From positions 29,153,951-29,217,950 of the forward strand of contig CM066917.1 of the NCBI GenBank assembly GCA_033964015.1: a DNA stretch of 64,000 bases, given 5' to 3'. The notes beneath the pieces were generated by a model. It did not search any database. It saw nothing but the letters and a program-made list of their open reading frames with translations, and had not been told where the DNA came from. Positions 1-11,656 of this stretch are shown in pieces. Source of the DNA: Scolanthus callimorphus. Lineage: Eukaryota > Cnidaria > Anthozoa > Actiniaria > Edwardsiidae. Each line of letters opens with the position of its first letter. Within the stretch, counting starts at the first letter, position 1. The translations under genes were made by a program, and so were the position numbers.

Positions 1-506
1 TCCAATACTTGTATTAGTTGGGGTATCAGTGATAACGATCATTGGATCCCTGTGTGGTTTGTTTCCTCCTGCTTGTGCTCTACTGCAATATTTTGCTCCA
101 GTAATTTTGGAACTATCGGGGTTACCGGTGTTACTAGTACTAAAGTTAGGAGGGCGACCTCGATTTTGGTGCGATTCTATAAGTTGCATGACTTCAGCGT
201 CCGTTATGATAATGTCCTGGGGCCGGTTCCTGAAAGGTTTGTTAAAGTTATCCACGGATAAAAGTTATCTGTTCTATAGGATTTGTTCTGGATTTATCCG
301 TTGGATAAGCGTTTATCCACTGATAACTCTTAACTGGCCTTCTAGGAACCGGCCCCTGGGGTTTTGTTTCCATGTGAGTTGAACTGTTTGTGTTTTCTTT
401 GCTATTAACAGACGTTACGTGATCTAGATCGCCTATATTCCAAATGGTGAGAAGTTTCCTTCCAATGAGACCTTCCCCTCCAAACATTGTTTCAGTCTTG
501 TCGTCC
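1..506 (-). pseudogene. Putative exon remnant of unknown product, split by a MITE and running off the window edge
   Basis: I do not recognise the product. Read on the minus strand, an open frame runs from about 506, after a possible acceptor (GATAG at 507-511), down to about 357. The inverted-repeat element at 217-361 then interrupts it. The frame resumes at about 216 and stays open to position 1. If the element and one copy of a CCAGG duplication are removed, the two halves join in the same frame. With the element present, the frame stops inside it. The predicted peptide is hydrophilic and rich in Asn, Ser and Thr, with no domain I can name. It could be a real exon of a gene to the left, an exon broken by the insertion, or chance. 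The matching frame on both sides is the main argument for coding. Confidence 0.3.
217..361. mobile_element. Small inverted-repeat element (MITE), ~140 bp
   Basis: The ends are mirror images: GGGGCCGGTTCC at 219-230 and GGAACCGGCCCC at 345-356. A probable CCAGG duplication flanks them. The interior is AT-rich with weaker inverted repeats (TTATCC / GGATAA words). It has no coding capacity. It sits inside the open frame described for 1-506. Confidence 0.6.
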
Positions 507-539
507 CTATCCAGATCAGATCAAGAAAATGCTGTCGTT

Positions 540-800
540 TTTATGGCAAAATCCGCGCGGGCTGCCTGTGGTGTTCAAATCGCGTCTCAGGCCCCTCGGC
601 GGGGGGCAAAAACAAAATAGCGACCAAGAGAATGATGTTTCTCGAGTATCTGCAAGTTTTGGCAAAATTTCCTGCTTTTGTCGCTAAGATATGAGGAAAA
701 GTAGTTACAGACCTTCCAAATAAGGTAAGGGGGAATTTCCTAATAAGGAAGTTTTGCAACGTCGGCAAAACGACAGTTTTTGGCGAAATTTTCTTGATAT
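540..800. repeat. Dispersed repeat, related to 13,480-13,700 and part of 46,200-46,480
   Basis: Shared words include 'gagcaagagaatg', 'tttctcga', 'cctaataag' and 'aaatgttcttgat'. They occur in the same order here and at 13,530-13,700. A more diverged, inverted form lies near 46,380-46,470. No convincing reading frame or termini could be defined. Confidence 0.4.
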
Positions 801-2127
801 CGGTTCTTGAGTTTTAATGCGTCCCTGGATCTCTTCACTGCCTACAAGCTGTTGGTCCGTAGTGCTATTAACATGTTCCTTGTACCTATCGGTACTTGCT
901 GTTGTCCTTGGTTAATGTGATTGACAGTGTTCTCGTGTGGTGTGGCTTCTAGTTGTATGCTATAGCGAGTTTTATTTCCCGCATTGCCATTGTTCAGTAG
1001 TAAACCGATAAAAAGAATGTAGTCTTGAATTAGTTCCAGGAGTTACTTCATTAGTTAACGGTTCCGTCCGATCATTGAGTTTTCAAGGGCTTTTTTCGGA
1101 GTACAGCTGGTACAAGTGAGTTCGACAGGGATGCCAACGCTACCCCCGAGCCTTTTCTGGCGACCCTTTGAAAAACTAGAAAAAAATGGCAGACATATAA
1201 TAATACGGTGGGCATTTTAAAGATACCAAGGATTAATATTCCACTCTATTCGACAATATTAGTCTAACTAAGAAATGCAAAAAAGCAAACAAATCCATGT
1301 CAGTTGCTTCAAAATTATCATGAATACCATGGCTCATAAATTGGTTACCACGTAGCTCTAGCCTGCCTCTTCTCTTACTGGTTTATCCAGCATGGTAGGC
1401 AGTCACGAAGATTGCCCGATTTCCACGCTCTTCACTCCCCTTCAATTCCATTCGCAACTTCTGCCCAACCGACAAATAGCGATGTAATGTAGTTTCCGTC
1501 TTTCAAAAGATGAATTTTGAAATGAGCTATACAATTACAGCCGCACTTTCCACTGAAGATGCAATTAACACTTCAGAGTTGTAACCTAACAGACCCCTAA
1601 CAGAGTTCTAAACGCAATCAAAGCCCATTCCACGGTTGCGAGCCCCGAGGCTAGTTAAGTCGATTCTTTGAAAAACATAATAAAAACTTGAATAAACCTC
1701 ATGTCGAGAAGGGTATGGTCAACCTTTTTGCCACCTTGCTTTATTGAGTAAGCATTATTTTAAATTTAGTGCGAAAAAAAAAGTGACAAGAAGTACATCA
1801 AAAGGCTCGGGGCTCGCAAAGTAGCAACCCCAAGATTTTTCAACACGTTTCACGGGAACGTTTGCCAAATTTTCTATATTCTCTAGGCTATATTTTTTAG
1901 AATTTTCTATATCATTCGTATTTCGCCTCTAAAGGTTTTTTCTCGATTTCAGGGTGAGACGGATACTTTAAAAGGCGGCAAAAGGTTCCACGGACAATGT
2001 TCGACGTTTACTCTTGGCCGAATTCAATCTTAAATATCACACTACATTCCCTAAATACACTCGAATGAAATGAATGCTATGTTCTCTGGCGGCCAAAATG
2101 GCGGTCGACTTTTAAAAGCTCTCTAAC
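801..2127. other. Intergenic stretch with no recognisable gene
   Basis: AT-rich DNA without a convincing long frame or splice-bounded exon. The segment at 2,035-2,110 ('actacattccctaaat' followed by 'aaaatggcgg') resembles sequence at 25,270-25,350 and, inverted, 35,030-35,100. It is probably a dispersed repeat. Confidence 0.4.
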
Positions 2128-2238
2128 TGTAGAATTCATACAAGAATTCTATTGTTTTTAAGAACAGTAAAAAACAACAACAAAAAGATATGTAAATTTA
2201 TATGGTATCGTTTTTTCTGCATAATTAGTTTTTAGTGG
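2128..2238 (+). repeat. 5' LTR segment of the BEL/Pao element (111 bp, identical to 3' copy)
   Basis: Starts with TGTAGAATTC. It matches 11,056-11,166 base for base over 111 bp by eye, in direct orientation, flanking the retroelement reading frame. The full LTR may be longer: sequence from 2,239 to about 2,490 includes an AATAAA at about 2,442 and could be further LTR or leader that is missing from the 3' copy. Confidence 0.75.
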
Positions 2239-2498
2239 GTTATTGAAACTCGGTGAAGTTAAAGCTCGGTGAAGTTAAATGAAGAGCTAGTTTCATAATA
2301 CTGAGAATATAGGAGAAGCCAATGTCTTGTAAGTATCAGCAACTGAATGTATTTTATTTGAAATCAAAGTTTTAGTTTTAGGAAAACATTTTAACTATGT
2401 TTATTTCTGTAGTGAATCGAAAACTCGCATGTAAAGACATGGCAATAAAGAAGAGATGGTCGTAGATCAGTGAAGTCTACATTTATTCAAAGACAAGC

Positions 2499-2572
2499 AT
2501 GTCTACAGGATTAGACGCGGAGCTTGAGTTGGAGGCCGAACTTCAACTTGAAGATGATTTAGAGCGACTAAA
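2499..2572 (+). pseudogene. 5' fragment of the BEL/Pao gag frame, cut off by the foldback insertion
   Basis: An ATG at 2,499 opens an acidic, Glu/Leu-rich stretch of 24 codons. It ends at the left edge of the foldback element. The frame continues in register at 5,098 once the element and one copy of a 3-bp AAA duplication are discounted. This is therefore probably the original gag N terminus. Separated from the rest by 2.5 kb, it cannot yield an intact product. Confidence 0.6.
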
Positions 2573-5094
2573 TAGTAGAGTCTGTTAAGGGAAAAAATAG
2601 GTAAAATCGTGCACTTGTGCGTAAAGGCGCCAAATTTGGACCAAATGTTCCTTAGGTGAAATAAATCAGTTTTCGGGAGGGGTGCCATCATTTCGACCCA
2701 AGGGTGGTAGGGTAAGGGCAATTTTGTCTATTTCCTAATTTCCCAATATTTCCTTGGTATTAAAGGGTTATAGATAAACAAGACCATGACAATTCTTCCT
2801 GTATGGTGCCCTTCACATTGGACTAGGTGGGGGTGCAACAAATGTCCGGCAAGGGGGGAAGGGGGAGTTTCGGGTCACATTTTCGTGTTACCCTCAGAGA
2901 TCATGATTTCATCGTACAATCACAAAATTTGACATAAATGTTCCTTAGGTATTATTTAACAGTTTTCGGAAGGGGTGCCACAATTTCGGCCCAATGGGGG
3001 GAGGGTAGGGAGAATTTTGTCCATCACCTGATTTACCCTATATTTCAGTGGTATAAAGAGTTATCAATAAACAAATCCATGGTAGTTCTTCATGAATGGT
3101 CCCCTTCATATTTGACTAGATGGGGTGCTACAAACATTTGAAAAGGGGGAGGGGCGAGTAATGGATGAAATTTACATGCTATGCACTTTTTAATTGCAAT
3201 TTGATTGTACAGTTACCAAATCAGACATGAATGTTCCATAGGCATCATCTAACAGTTTTTGGAAGGGGTGCCACAATTTCGGGCCAAGGGGGGGAGGGTA
3301 GGGACAATTTTGTACTTTACCTGATTATCTCTATATTTCAGCGGTATTAAAGAGTTATTGATAAACAACACCATGTCGATTCTTCATGAATGGTTCCCTT
3401 CACATTTGGCTAGATGGGGGTGCTACAAACATTTGTTGAGGGGGAGAGGCGGGGTGATGGGTGAAATTTACATGTTATGCTCTTTTTAGTTGCAATTTCA
3501 TTGCACAATCACCAAATCTGATACGATTGTTCCTTAGGCAACATCTAACAGTTTTCAAAAGGGGTGCCACAATTTCGGCCTAAGGGGGGGAGGGTAGGGA
3601 CAATTTTGGCCTTTACCTGATTATCCCTATATTTCAGAGTTATTAGAGAGTAATCGATACTGCATCCAATCTAGCCAAATGCGAAGAGAATCGTACTAAC
3701 TATTATGCTGTTGTTTATAGATAACTCTTTAATACCTTTAATAAAGTAAGGATAATCACAATGGGCAAAATTGTCCCTCCCCTCCCCTCTTGGGCCAAAA
3801 TTGTAGCACCCCTTTCTAAAACTGATAGATGTTGCCTAAGGGAATATTCATGTCGGATTTGGTGACTGCACAATCAAATTATAATAAAAAACAATGTAAC
3901 ATGTAAATTTCACCCGTAACCTGCCTCTCCCCCTCAACAAATGTTTGTAGCACCCTCATCTAATCAAATGTGAAGGGGACCATTCAAGAAGAATTATCAT
4001 GCTTTCTTTATCAATAACTCTTTAATACCTCTGAAATATAGGGATAATCAGGTAAAGTCCAAAATTGTCCCTACCCTCTCCCCCTTAGGCCGAAATTGTG
4101 GCACCCCTTTTGAAAACTGTTAGATGTTGCCAAAGGAACAATCGTATCAGATTGGTGATTGTGCAATGAAATTGCAACTAAAAAGAGCATAACATGTAAA
4201 TTTCACCCATCACCCGCCTCTCCCCCTCAACAAATGTTTGTAGCACCCCCATCTAGCCAAATGTGAAGGAACCATTCATGAAGAATCGACATGGTGTTGT
4301 TTATCAATAACTCTTTAATACCGCTGAAATATAGGGATAATCAGGTAAAGTACAAAATTGTCCCTACCCTCCCCCCCTTGGCCCGAAATTGTGGCACCCT
4401 TTCCAAAAACTGTTAGATGTTGCCTAAGGAACATTCCTGTCTGATTTGGTAACTGTACAATCAAATTGCAATTAAAAAGTGCATAGCATGTAAATTTCAT
4501 CCATTACTCACCCCTCCCCCTTTTCAAATGTTTGTAGCACCCCATCTAGTCAAATATGAAGGGGACCATTCATGAAGAACTACCGTGGATTTGTTTATTG
4601 ATAACTCTTTAATACCACTGAAATATAGGGTAAATCAGGTGATGGACAAAATTCTCCCTACCCTCCCCCCATTGGGCCGAAATTGTGGCACCCCTTCCGA
4701 AAACTGTTAAATAATACCTAAGGAACATTTATGTCAAATTTTGTGATTGTACGATGAAATCATGATCTCTGAGGGTAACACGAAAATGTGACCCGAAACT
4801 CCCCCTTCCCCCCCTTGCCGGACATTTGTTGCACCCCCACCTAGTCCAATGTGAAGGGCACCATACAGGAAGAATTGTCATGGTCTTGTTTATCTATAAC
4901 CCTTTAATACCAAGGAAATATTGGGAAATTAGGAAATATACAAAATTGCCCCTACCCTACCCCCCTTGGGTCGAAATGATGGCACCCCTCCCGAAAACTG
5001 ATTTATTTCACCTAAGGAACATTTGGTCCAAATTTTGCGCCTTTACGCACAAGTGCACGATTTTACCTATTTTTTCCCTTAACAGACTCTACTA
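2573..5094. mobile_element. 2.5-kb foldback element built of ~293-bp units in opposite orientations
   Basis: The terminal inverted repeats are TAGTAGAGTCTGTTAAGGG (2,573-2,591) and its reverse complement ending at 5,094. Both sides are flanked by AAA (2,570-2,572 and 5,095-5,097), a likely 3-bp target duplication. The arms are tandem arrays. A marker motif 'ttccttagg' recurs near 2,647, 2,939, 3,234 and 3,530 in the left arm. Its complement recurs near 3,835, 4,128, 4,420, 4,715 and 5,007 in the right arm, a spacing of 292-296 bp. The turn is near 3,680-3,720. No transposase frame is visible, so it is non-autonomous. The architecture recalls Drosophila FB and sea-urchin TU elements. Confidence 0.85.
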
Positions 5095-5097
5095 AAA

Positions 5098-8000
5098 GAG
5101 AAGCAGAGCTGGTCACCTTGGAGACGTATCAAAGAAATACAAGGCGCTTCAAGAGGTTTTATCGGCGACTTCAGAAGAGGAAGTTATCGAGGAACTTAGG
5201 GGGAAATATGAAGAAGCTTTCAAGAAGTTTGTTAATGTACATGAGCGGTACATGGAGTTGGAAAAGGATGAAGAGAAACGGACTTTAGTAGACTCTGTTT
5301 ACGCGGGACTAAAAGATTTAAAGTGTGCAACAGATGAACGTCTAGCTCGTTGGAGGCAAGGGAAAAATCGGGAGCAACCAGTATCGAACTGTCCGGCATC
5401 CCAAGCTCATTCAAAGGTTTCGTCAAAGGGATCTTCCAAGAGTTCGTCGCGTGGTACTTTCAAAGCAAGGAAACAGTTAGAAGAAGCAAGATTGCGTATG
5501 AATGAGATAGAGGCAATGCATGATCTACAGCGGAGATATGAACACGATGAGTTTGAAGAAGATAAGCGGCGGGAAGAAAGACGAAATGAATATAGAAGGA
5601 GTTTGGAGTTGCTTGAAGCTAAATCAAATTTGGATAAAGCACACGTGAGTTTAATGTTGGAGGAGAAACAGTCAGCACAAGGAAGCATAAGGTCAGAATA
5701 TTATTTACATAATAAATCCTGCGTAAGTCAGAAATTTGAAATTTCTAAGTCTGTTGAAAAATCAGAAAAACTTGAATTGGTAAAACCAGAAACTTTAGAT
5801 GATAAGAAACTGCATGTCAAAGTTCAAGAGGTTTTCAAGGCAGAAACACCAGATTTACCTAAGCCGGAAGTGAGCGTTGAACCGGAAGTAAACAAAACGG
5901 AAGTAAGCAAAACGGAAGTAAACAAAACGGAAGTTAAAAAACTAAGCAAGGAATCTGAGGCTTGGGCTGAAGTAGCAAGTGCTATAAGACAAGGCCCCTC
6001 TCTGCCAAGAATTGAACCTATCAAATTTAGTGGGGATTCCTCTAATTTTGTAGAATTTGAAACAAATTTTCGTGAAAATGTTGAAAACCAAGTGATCGAT
6101 AGTGCTCAACGTTTGACACACCTTATTGCCCAATGTACGGGAAAGGCAAAAGAAGCAATTCAAGGCTGCGTCACTTTATCTTCAGACATTAAGTATTCTG
6201 AAGCTTGGGAAATTTTGAGACGAAATTTTGGTCAAAAATACATGATAACTGATGCTTCATTGAAAGGACTATGTGACATGCATGTAAGAAGGGGGGATGC
6301 CAGCTCTTTGTTGGAGTTTGCAAGGAAGTTAGAAAATACCGGGAGGATCTTAAAGAGTATGGGCGAGGGCTATTATCGTCGCTTAGATAACGAAGAAACT
6401 TTAATAACTTTGATGAAAAAGCTACCAGAAGAATCGCAAAAGCGTAAATGGGTTGATAAAGCTGGGGACATAATATTACATAAGGGTTACGTTGTATATT
6501 CAGACTTTGTGAGTTTTGTGAGAAGATTGGCAGAACGTCAAAACAATCGCTTTGCTAAAGAATTGAAGCTGTTACCAACTACGCTTGCTGGGAGTAGTCA
6601 AAGCGCGAAGCTCGGGAGTAATCAGCAATTGAGAGGGCAAAGTAAAGTTACAACCTTAGCTATCCAAAGGGAAGCGCAAGCTGGAGGGACAAATGAAGGG
6701 GTACAGCGTATGTGTCCAAAATGCTCGGGTTCACATCCAGTTTGGCGTTGTAAACAATTTAAAGATTCCACTGTCAAAGAGCGCATGAAGGTGGTCAGAG
6801 ATCACAAGCTCTGTTTACGTTGCTTAGGATTTGGTCATTTCAAAGATTCTTGCAGTAAAGAATTCTTTTGTAGAAGAGAGGGTTGCGGGGAGCAGCACCA
6901 TACTTTACTTCACCGTCAAGAAGATGACAAGAGAGGAAGTCAAACTGAAGGCGGAACTGAGGAAGTGAGTAGAGAAAGTAGAGCGCCAGCGAGGTCAGCA
7001 GGTGCAACTCAAGATTCAAGCATATCATCAGCAACAGACACAAGCACAAGTCGCCAGTCTTCTGTTGGGGCAGTAGGAGTAAAAGGATCTCGTGTATGCT
7101 TTAAAATAGTTCCTATTAAAGTGAGGAATACTCTGAATAACAGAGAAGTTTGTACATATGCTTTTCTCGACAACGGGTCTGATACAAGTCTTTGTTTGGA
7201 CAGTCTAGCTAAGAAACTAGATATCATGAGTACCCCGGTGAATTATATTGTAAGTACCTTGGGAGGGAAGCAACAAGTATGCGGTCAAGAAATTTCTTTG
7301 AACATTGAAAGTATTGATGGAACTTTCCAATCTAGTCTCAATCACGTTTTGACCACGCCAAATATACCAGTTTCTGAACTGCATTTCGCTACTAATAGTG
7401 ATGTTGAGAACTGGCCTCATCTTAAAGGCATTTCTCTTCCGGACATAGATGAGAAACCGGAAGTTACTGTTCTAATCGGAAATGATCGGCCGGACATAAT
7501 TGAAGAAAACCAAGATAAGAGAATCGGTCAAATTGGGCAACCTTTTGCGGTTAAAACACCATTAGGGTGGACTGTGTTTGGTCCTATGGAAGAGTGTTTT
7601 GTTCGTGACACTAGTATTCACTTTCTCAGATGCGAGTGTGATGACATTCTAAGTAAGCAGTTGAGTGTATGCGGATGTGATGCGCCTATTGACATCAAAT
7701 CACAAGATGTTGAAGTTGGTCTGTCAGTTGAGGACATCAAAGCAAGAGACATTATGGAGAAGTCTGCTGTGCTAGTGAACGGTCACTACCAAGTGAAGTT
7801 ACCGTTTCGTCATGATCCTCCACACTTTCCTGAGAGCTTAAGTCTAGCAGAGAAGAGACTTGCGCTTTTGAAGAGGAAAATAGAAAAGGATCCCGAGTTT
7901 GGGAAGAAGTACAACAGTGTATTGGAAAAGTACCAGACAGAAGGGTCAGCAAGGACGGTACCAGATGAAGAATTGGTGCAACTCAGAAAGAACAGACGAT

Positions 8001-10615
8001 TGTTCTACCTACCCCATCATGCTGTATGGCAGATCTCCAAACCGGATCCTCGTGTGGTTTTTGATTGTGCCGCCAAAAGTTGTGGAACATCCCTGAACGA
8101 TCTTTTGTTGCGAGGACCAGACAACACAAGTAAACTGCTTGGCGTGATTCTGAGATTTCGTGTTGACAACGTTGCTGTTGCGGCGGACATCAAACGCATG
8201 TTCCACCAAGTGTTTGTAGCTCCTGAAGACCGAGGCGCCCTTTGTTACTTGTGGTGGCCGACAGGGGATACATCTCAAGAACCTTGCACGCATCAAATGA
8301 TTGTACACATCTTTGGAGCAACATCTTCGCCAAGTATTGCGAGTTTTGGACTTCGCAAAACTGCAGACGACCATCGTGGGAAGTTTCCGTCAGAAGTTGT
8401 GGATGCTGTATACAGAGACTTCTATGTTGATGATTTTCTTAAGTCCTTTGAGAGTTCTACTGAAGCCATCCGAGTGTCGAAGCAGTTACACGACTTACTT
8501 TTGATGGGAGGATTTACTCTAACTAAATGGTTGTCTAATGACAGAGAAGTTATGCGACACTTTCCATTGGAAGACCGCGCCCCCAGCGTGAAGGAGCTGA
8601 ACGTCGAGTCCGAGTGCCTGCCGAATGATAAAGCATTAGGTGTAGTTTGGAATGTCGAGTTGGATACTTTTGACCTGGTCGTCAACAAGAAGAACTACCC
8701 TGAAACAAGAAAAGGTGTTCTTGCGTCAGTAGCAAGTATTTATGACCCACTTGGTTTTGCAAGCCCACTAGTTTTACCTGGAAGACAGATAAATCAAGAA
8801 CTATGCAAGATGCAAAAGGACTGGTCAGACGAACTACCAGCAGATGTGCTTTACAGATGGCGCGAGTGGAGAGAAGGGCTCGAAAAACTGAAGTTTGGAA
8901 TACAGCGTTGCTACAAGCCGCAAAACTTTGGAGAAGTTGCAAGAACCGAACTTCACCATTTTGCAGATGCATCACAAGATGATGGTTACGGAGCTGTGTC
9001 TTATCTTCGCTTTGTGAATCAGCAAGGAGATATTCACTGTGCCTTTGTTAAAGGGAAATCCAGAGTAAAACCATTAGGTAGCGCAATGACAGTACCCAAG
9101 CTAGAGTTAACAGCGGCTACTCTTGCAACTCTGATGAACGAGCTGATCGTCAGTGAGCTGCAAGGTCGTTTGAAGATTGACAGTGTAACGTTTTGGACAG
9201 ATTCCACCATTGTGTTAAGATACATAAGGAACGAGACAAGGCGGTTTGTTACGTTCGTAGCAAATAGAGTAGCTACCATTAGACAAAGGTCAGATCCGAC
9301 GCAGTGGCGCCATGTGAGGTCAGAGGATAATCCCGCAGATTACGCCTCAAGGGGAGTCAAAGTATCAGAAGCAGAGAAGCTAGAGGTATGGAAGAAGGGA
9401 CCGAAGTTTTTATGGAATGATAAAAGTGAGTGGTCTGCGCAACCCCTAGAACTTGCATCAGAATTAAGTGAAGATGATGAGGGAGTCAAGAGAGAGAAGG
9501 TAGTAAGCTGTACTGTAACGACGGGACAGGGATTTTGGGAGATGATTTTCAAACGGTATTCCAGTTGGAGACTGTTAGTGAAAACCGTGGCTTGGCTACA
9601 GCGCATAGTTCGTGTATGGAAGAGCAAGACGTTCAAGAAAGGATGTGCAAGTCAGAAAACAGAATCGTTGTCTGTTGATGAGCTTAACCAGGCTGAGAAA
9701 GAAATCGTCAGACATGTCCAGAATCAGTCATTTCCGGAGGAATTGATTCGAGCGTTAGAGAAGAAGTCTTCGCGAGGAAGATTTGCTTCACTCAAGCCCT
9801 TTATAGAGGAGGGAATTCTTTGCGTAGGAGGACGTCTACAGAAATCTAGTCTCAGTGATAGAACGAAACATCCTTACATCTTGCCAGGAAAGCATCCAGT
9901 CACAGAAATGATAATTCGCAATTGTCATCATCAGAATGGTCACGTAGGAACACACCAGGTGTTAGCCACAATAAGGCAAAGATTTTGGATTGTGAAGGGA
10001 GTATCATCGGTATACAGAGTTCTCCAGAAGTGTCATGTCTGTCGTCAAGAGAGTGCACAAGTAGGGAAGCAGTTAACAGCACCACTACCAGCGATAAGAT
10101 GTTCTTCTGATGAAAATAGACTAGTTTATCCCTTTGCAGCGGTCGGAATTGATTATTTTGGACCCATGTACGTCAAAGCAGGTCGATCGACAAGAGCCAA
10201 CAGTTCTACTAAGAAGATATATGGTTGCTTATTTACATGTCTGAGATACAGAGCAGTCCATATTGAACTTGCTGCTGATTTGTCCACCGACAGTTTCCTG
10301 AATACCATCACACGCTTTATAGGAAGACGCGGACCACCGTCTATTTTATTTAGCGACAATGGAAGTAATTTTAGAGGAGCTGAGCAAGATGTTCTAGAAG
10401 CTCTTAAGGCACTAGACCAAGACAAGATACGCAGTAAACTCCACGAGAAGCAGATTTCATGGAATTTCAATCCACCTGCTGCAAGTCATCAAGGAGGAGT
10501 ATGGGAACGCCTTATTCGATCAGTCAAGCGAATCCTTCGATCGATGCTAGAACCCAAGAGATCCCGAAGCCCTTACTCCAAGCCATATACTGCTCATGCG
10601 ACGAAGTCCAAGTGA
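5098..10615 (+). pseudogene. BEL/Pao retrotransposon Gag-Pol polyprotein, long but disrupted
   Basis: An open frame of 1787 codons runs from the ATG at 5,252. Upstream codons back to 5,098 are also open and belong to the same frame. Domain order is typical of BEL/Pao: Lys/Glu-rich gag with coiled-coil character (1-240), DUF1759-type gag core (about 255-420), Cys/His knuckles starting CPKC near residue 488, aspartic protease with FLDNGSD (Asp near 640), reverse transcriptase with YVDD at about 1058, RNase H and Pao region with HHFADAS near 1233, His-Cys zinc finger (about 1555-1600), and integrase with Asp1634, Asp1702 and Glu1752. The N terminus is severed by the foldback. The C terminus loses frame at 10,615, where part of the integrase C-terminal region appears to be missing. 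It is a degraded element, though the core frame is intact. Confidence 0.93.
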
Positions 10616-10988
10616 AGAAAGTCAAGACGGAGCAGCTCGTTACAAACAACGATGGAAGCAAGTACGTCTACTAGGAGAGGAATTTTGGCAAAGGTGGATT
10701 AGGGAGTATCTCGCAGCACTTCAAGAGCGCCAGAAATGGTTAGAAGAAAGACCAAACTTCAAAGCTGGAGATCTAGTCCTAGTTGTAGATAAGTCGACCC
10801 CAAGAGGGCAGTGGCCTAAAGCTATTATCCAAGAGACCCTACCAGACAGCGACGGCATTGTACGACAAGTTATTGTCAAGACTGCGACTGGAGAGCTTCG
10901 AAGAGATATCAGGAAACTCTGTTTGCTGGAAGAGGATCTTCTGTGTGCATTTGAGAGAAAGAAAGAAGAACAGAGGAACAGCAAGTGA
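10616..10988 (+). pseudogene. Frame-shifted C-terminal piece of the BEL/Pao polyprotein
   Basis: A second frame (open from 10,596 to the stop at 10,988) carries a Trp/Arg-rich segment followed by GDLVLVVD, RGQWP and a terminal RRDIRKL block. These are the hallmarks of the domain at the very end of BEL/Pao integrases. It overlaps the main frame's end by about 20 bp in another register. A deletion plus frameshift therefore separates it from the catalytic core. Confidence 0.8.
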
Positions 10989-11044
10989 GAAGTCTGAGGA
11001 CAAGTGGAAATCTCTTCTTGGACAGGAAGCTGCAGAGCAGTCTT

Positions 11045-11055
11045 GGGGGGGAGGG
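11045..11055 (+). other. Polypurine tract of the BEL/Pao element
   Basis: A pure G/A run (GGGGGGGAGGG) directly abuts the TG of the 3' LTR at 11,056. This is the expected position of the plus-strand primer in LTR retroelements. Confidence 0.7.
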
Positions 11056-11166
11056 TGTAGAATTCATACAAGAATTCTATTGTTTTTAAGAACAGTAAAA
11101 AACAACAACAAAAAGATATGTAAATTTATATGGTATCGTTTTTTCTGCATAATTAGTTTTTAGTGG
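11056..11166 (+). repeat. 3' LTR segment of the BEL/Pao element
   Basis: A direct copy of 2,128-2,238. Similarity stops abruptly after TAGTGG, so this LTR is either truncated or the element was rearranged after insertion. No matching target-site duplication could be confirmed. Confidence 0.75.
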
Positions 11167-11523
11167 CCATTTTGTCGCCATTTTGTTAGCCCAAAAATTG
11201 AATTATGTATGAGTTTGACAATGTTTCTCAAAATCCGTAAATCCAGCAACCGGAAGTCCAAGATGGCGGCGGCCAAATCGGCATTTTTTACGCGGAAAGT
11301 TAGGAAGTGTAAAAACCTACCGGGTGAACAGTATTCCTTAAGAAGAAAGTTTTTCACCCAAAAGTGTTTCTCGATCGGGGATCCCTTAAAACAATTATTC
11401 AGATTTTCATGACGAAAATATAAAACCTAAATATATGGGGAGGCACTTCTAACACGTTCTCCGGTGTAGCAACAGTAACTAGGGAGGTAGAACAATGAAT
11501 GCAGGATCGGTGAATTGCTGTTA
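11167..11523. other. Intergenic, with a dispersed-repeat piece
   Basis: No gene seen. The part at 11,465-11,522 (gtgtagcaacagtaactagg through gatcggtgaattgctg) is found inverted at about 18,420-18,485, beside the opsin gene. It is therefore a dispersed repeat. Confidence 0.4.
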
Positions 11524-11656
11524 GTTAAAGGCCCATCACCAACCGAGAGCCTTTGCGGACTCTTAGCCAATCAGAGCACCCGAAAACCAATGGATCAATT
11601 TGAAAACAAAAGAAAACGGGGCGCAAAGGCTCCCGGTTGGTGATGGGCCTTTTAAC
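11524..11656. mobile_element. TTAA-flanked MITE, copy 1
   Basis: The ends are AAAGGCCCATCACCAACCG and its complement CGGTTGGTGATGGGCCTTTT, with TTAA-like flanks. The interior contains 'agccaatcagagcacccgaaaa'. A second copy in the opposite orientation lies at 52,403-52,531. The TTAA preference suggests piggyBac-type mobilisation (inference). Confidence 0.75.
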
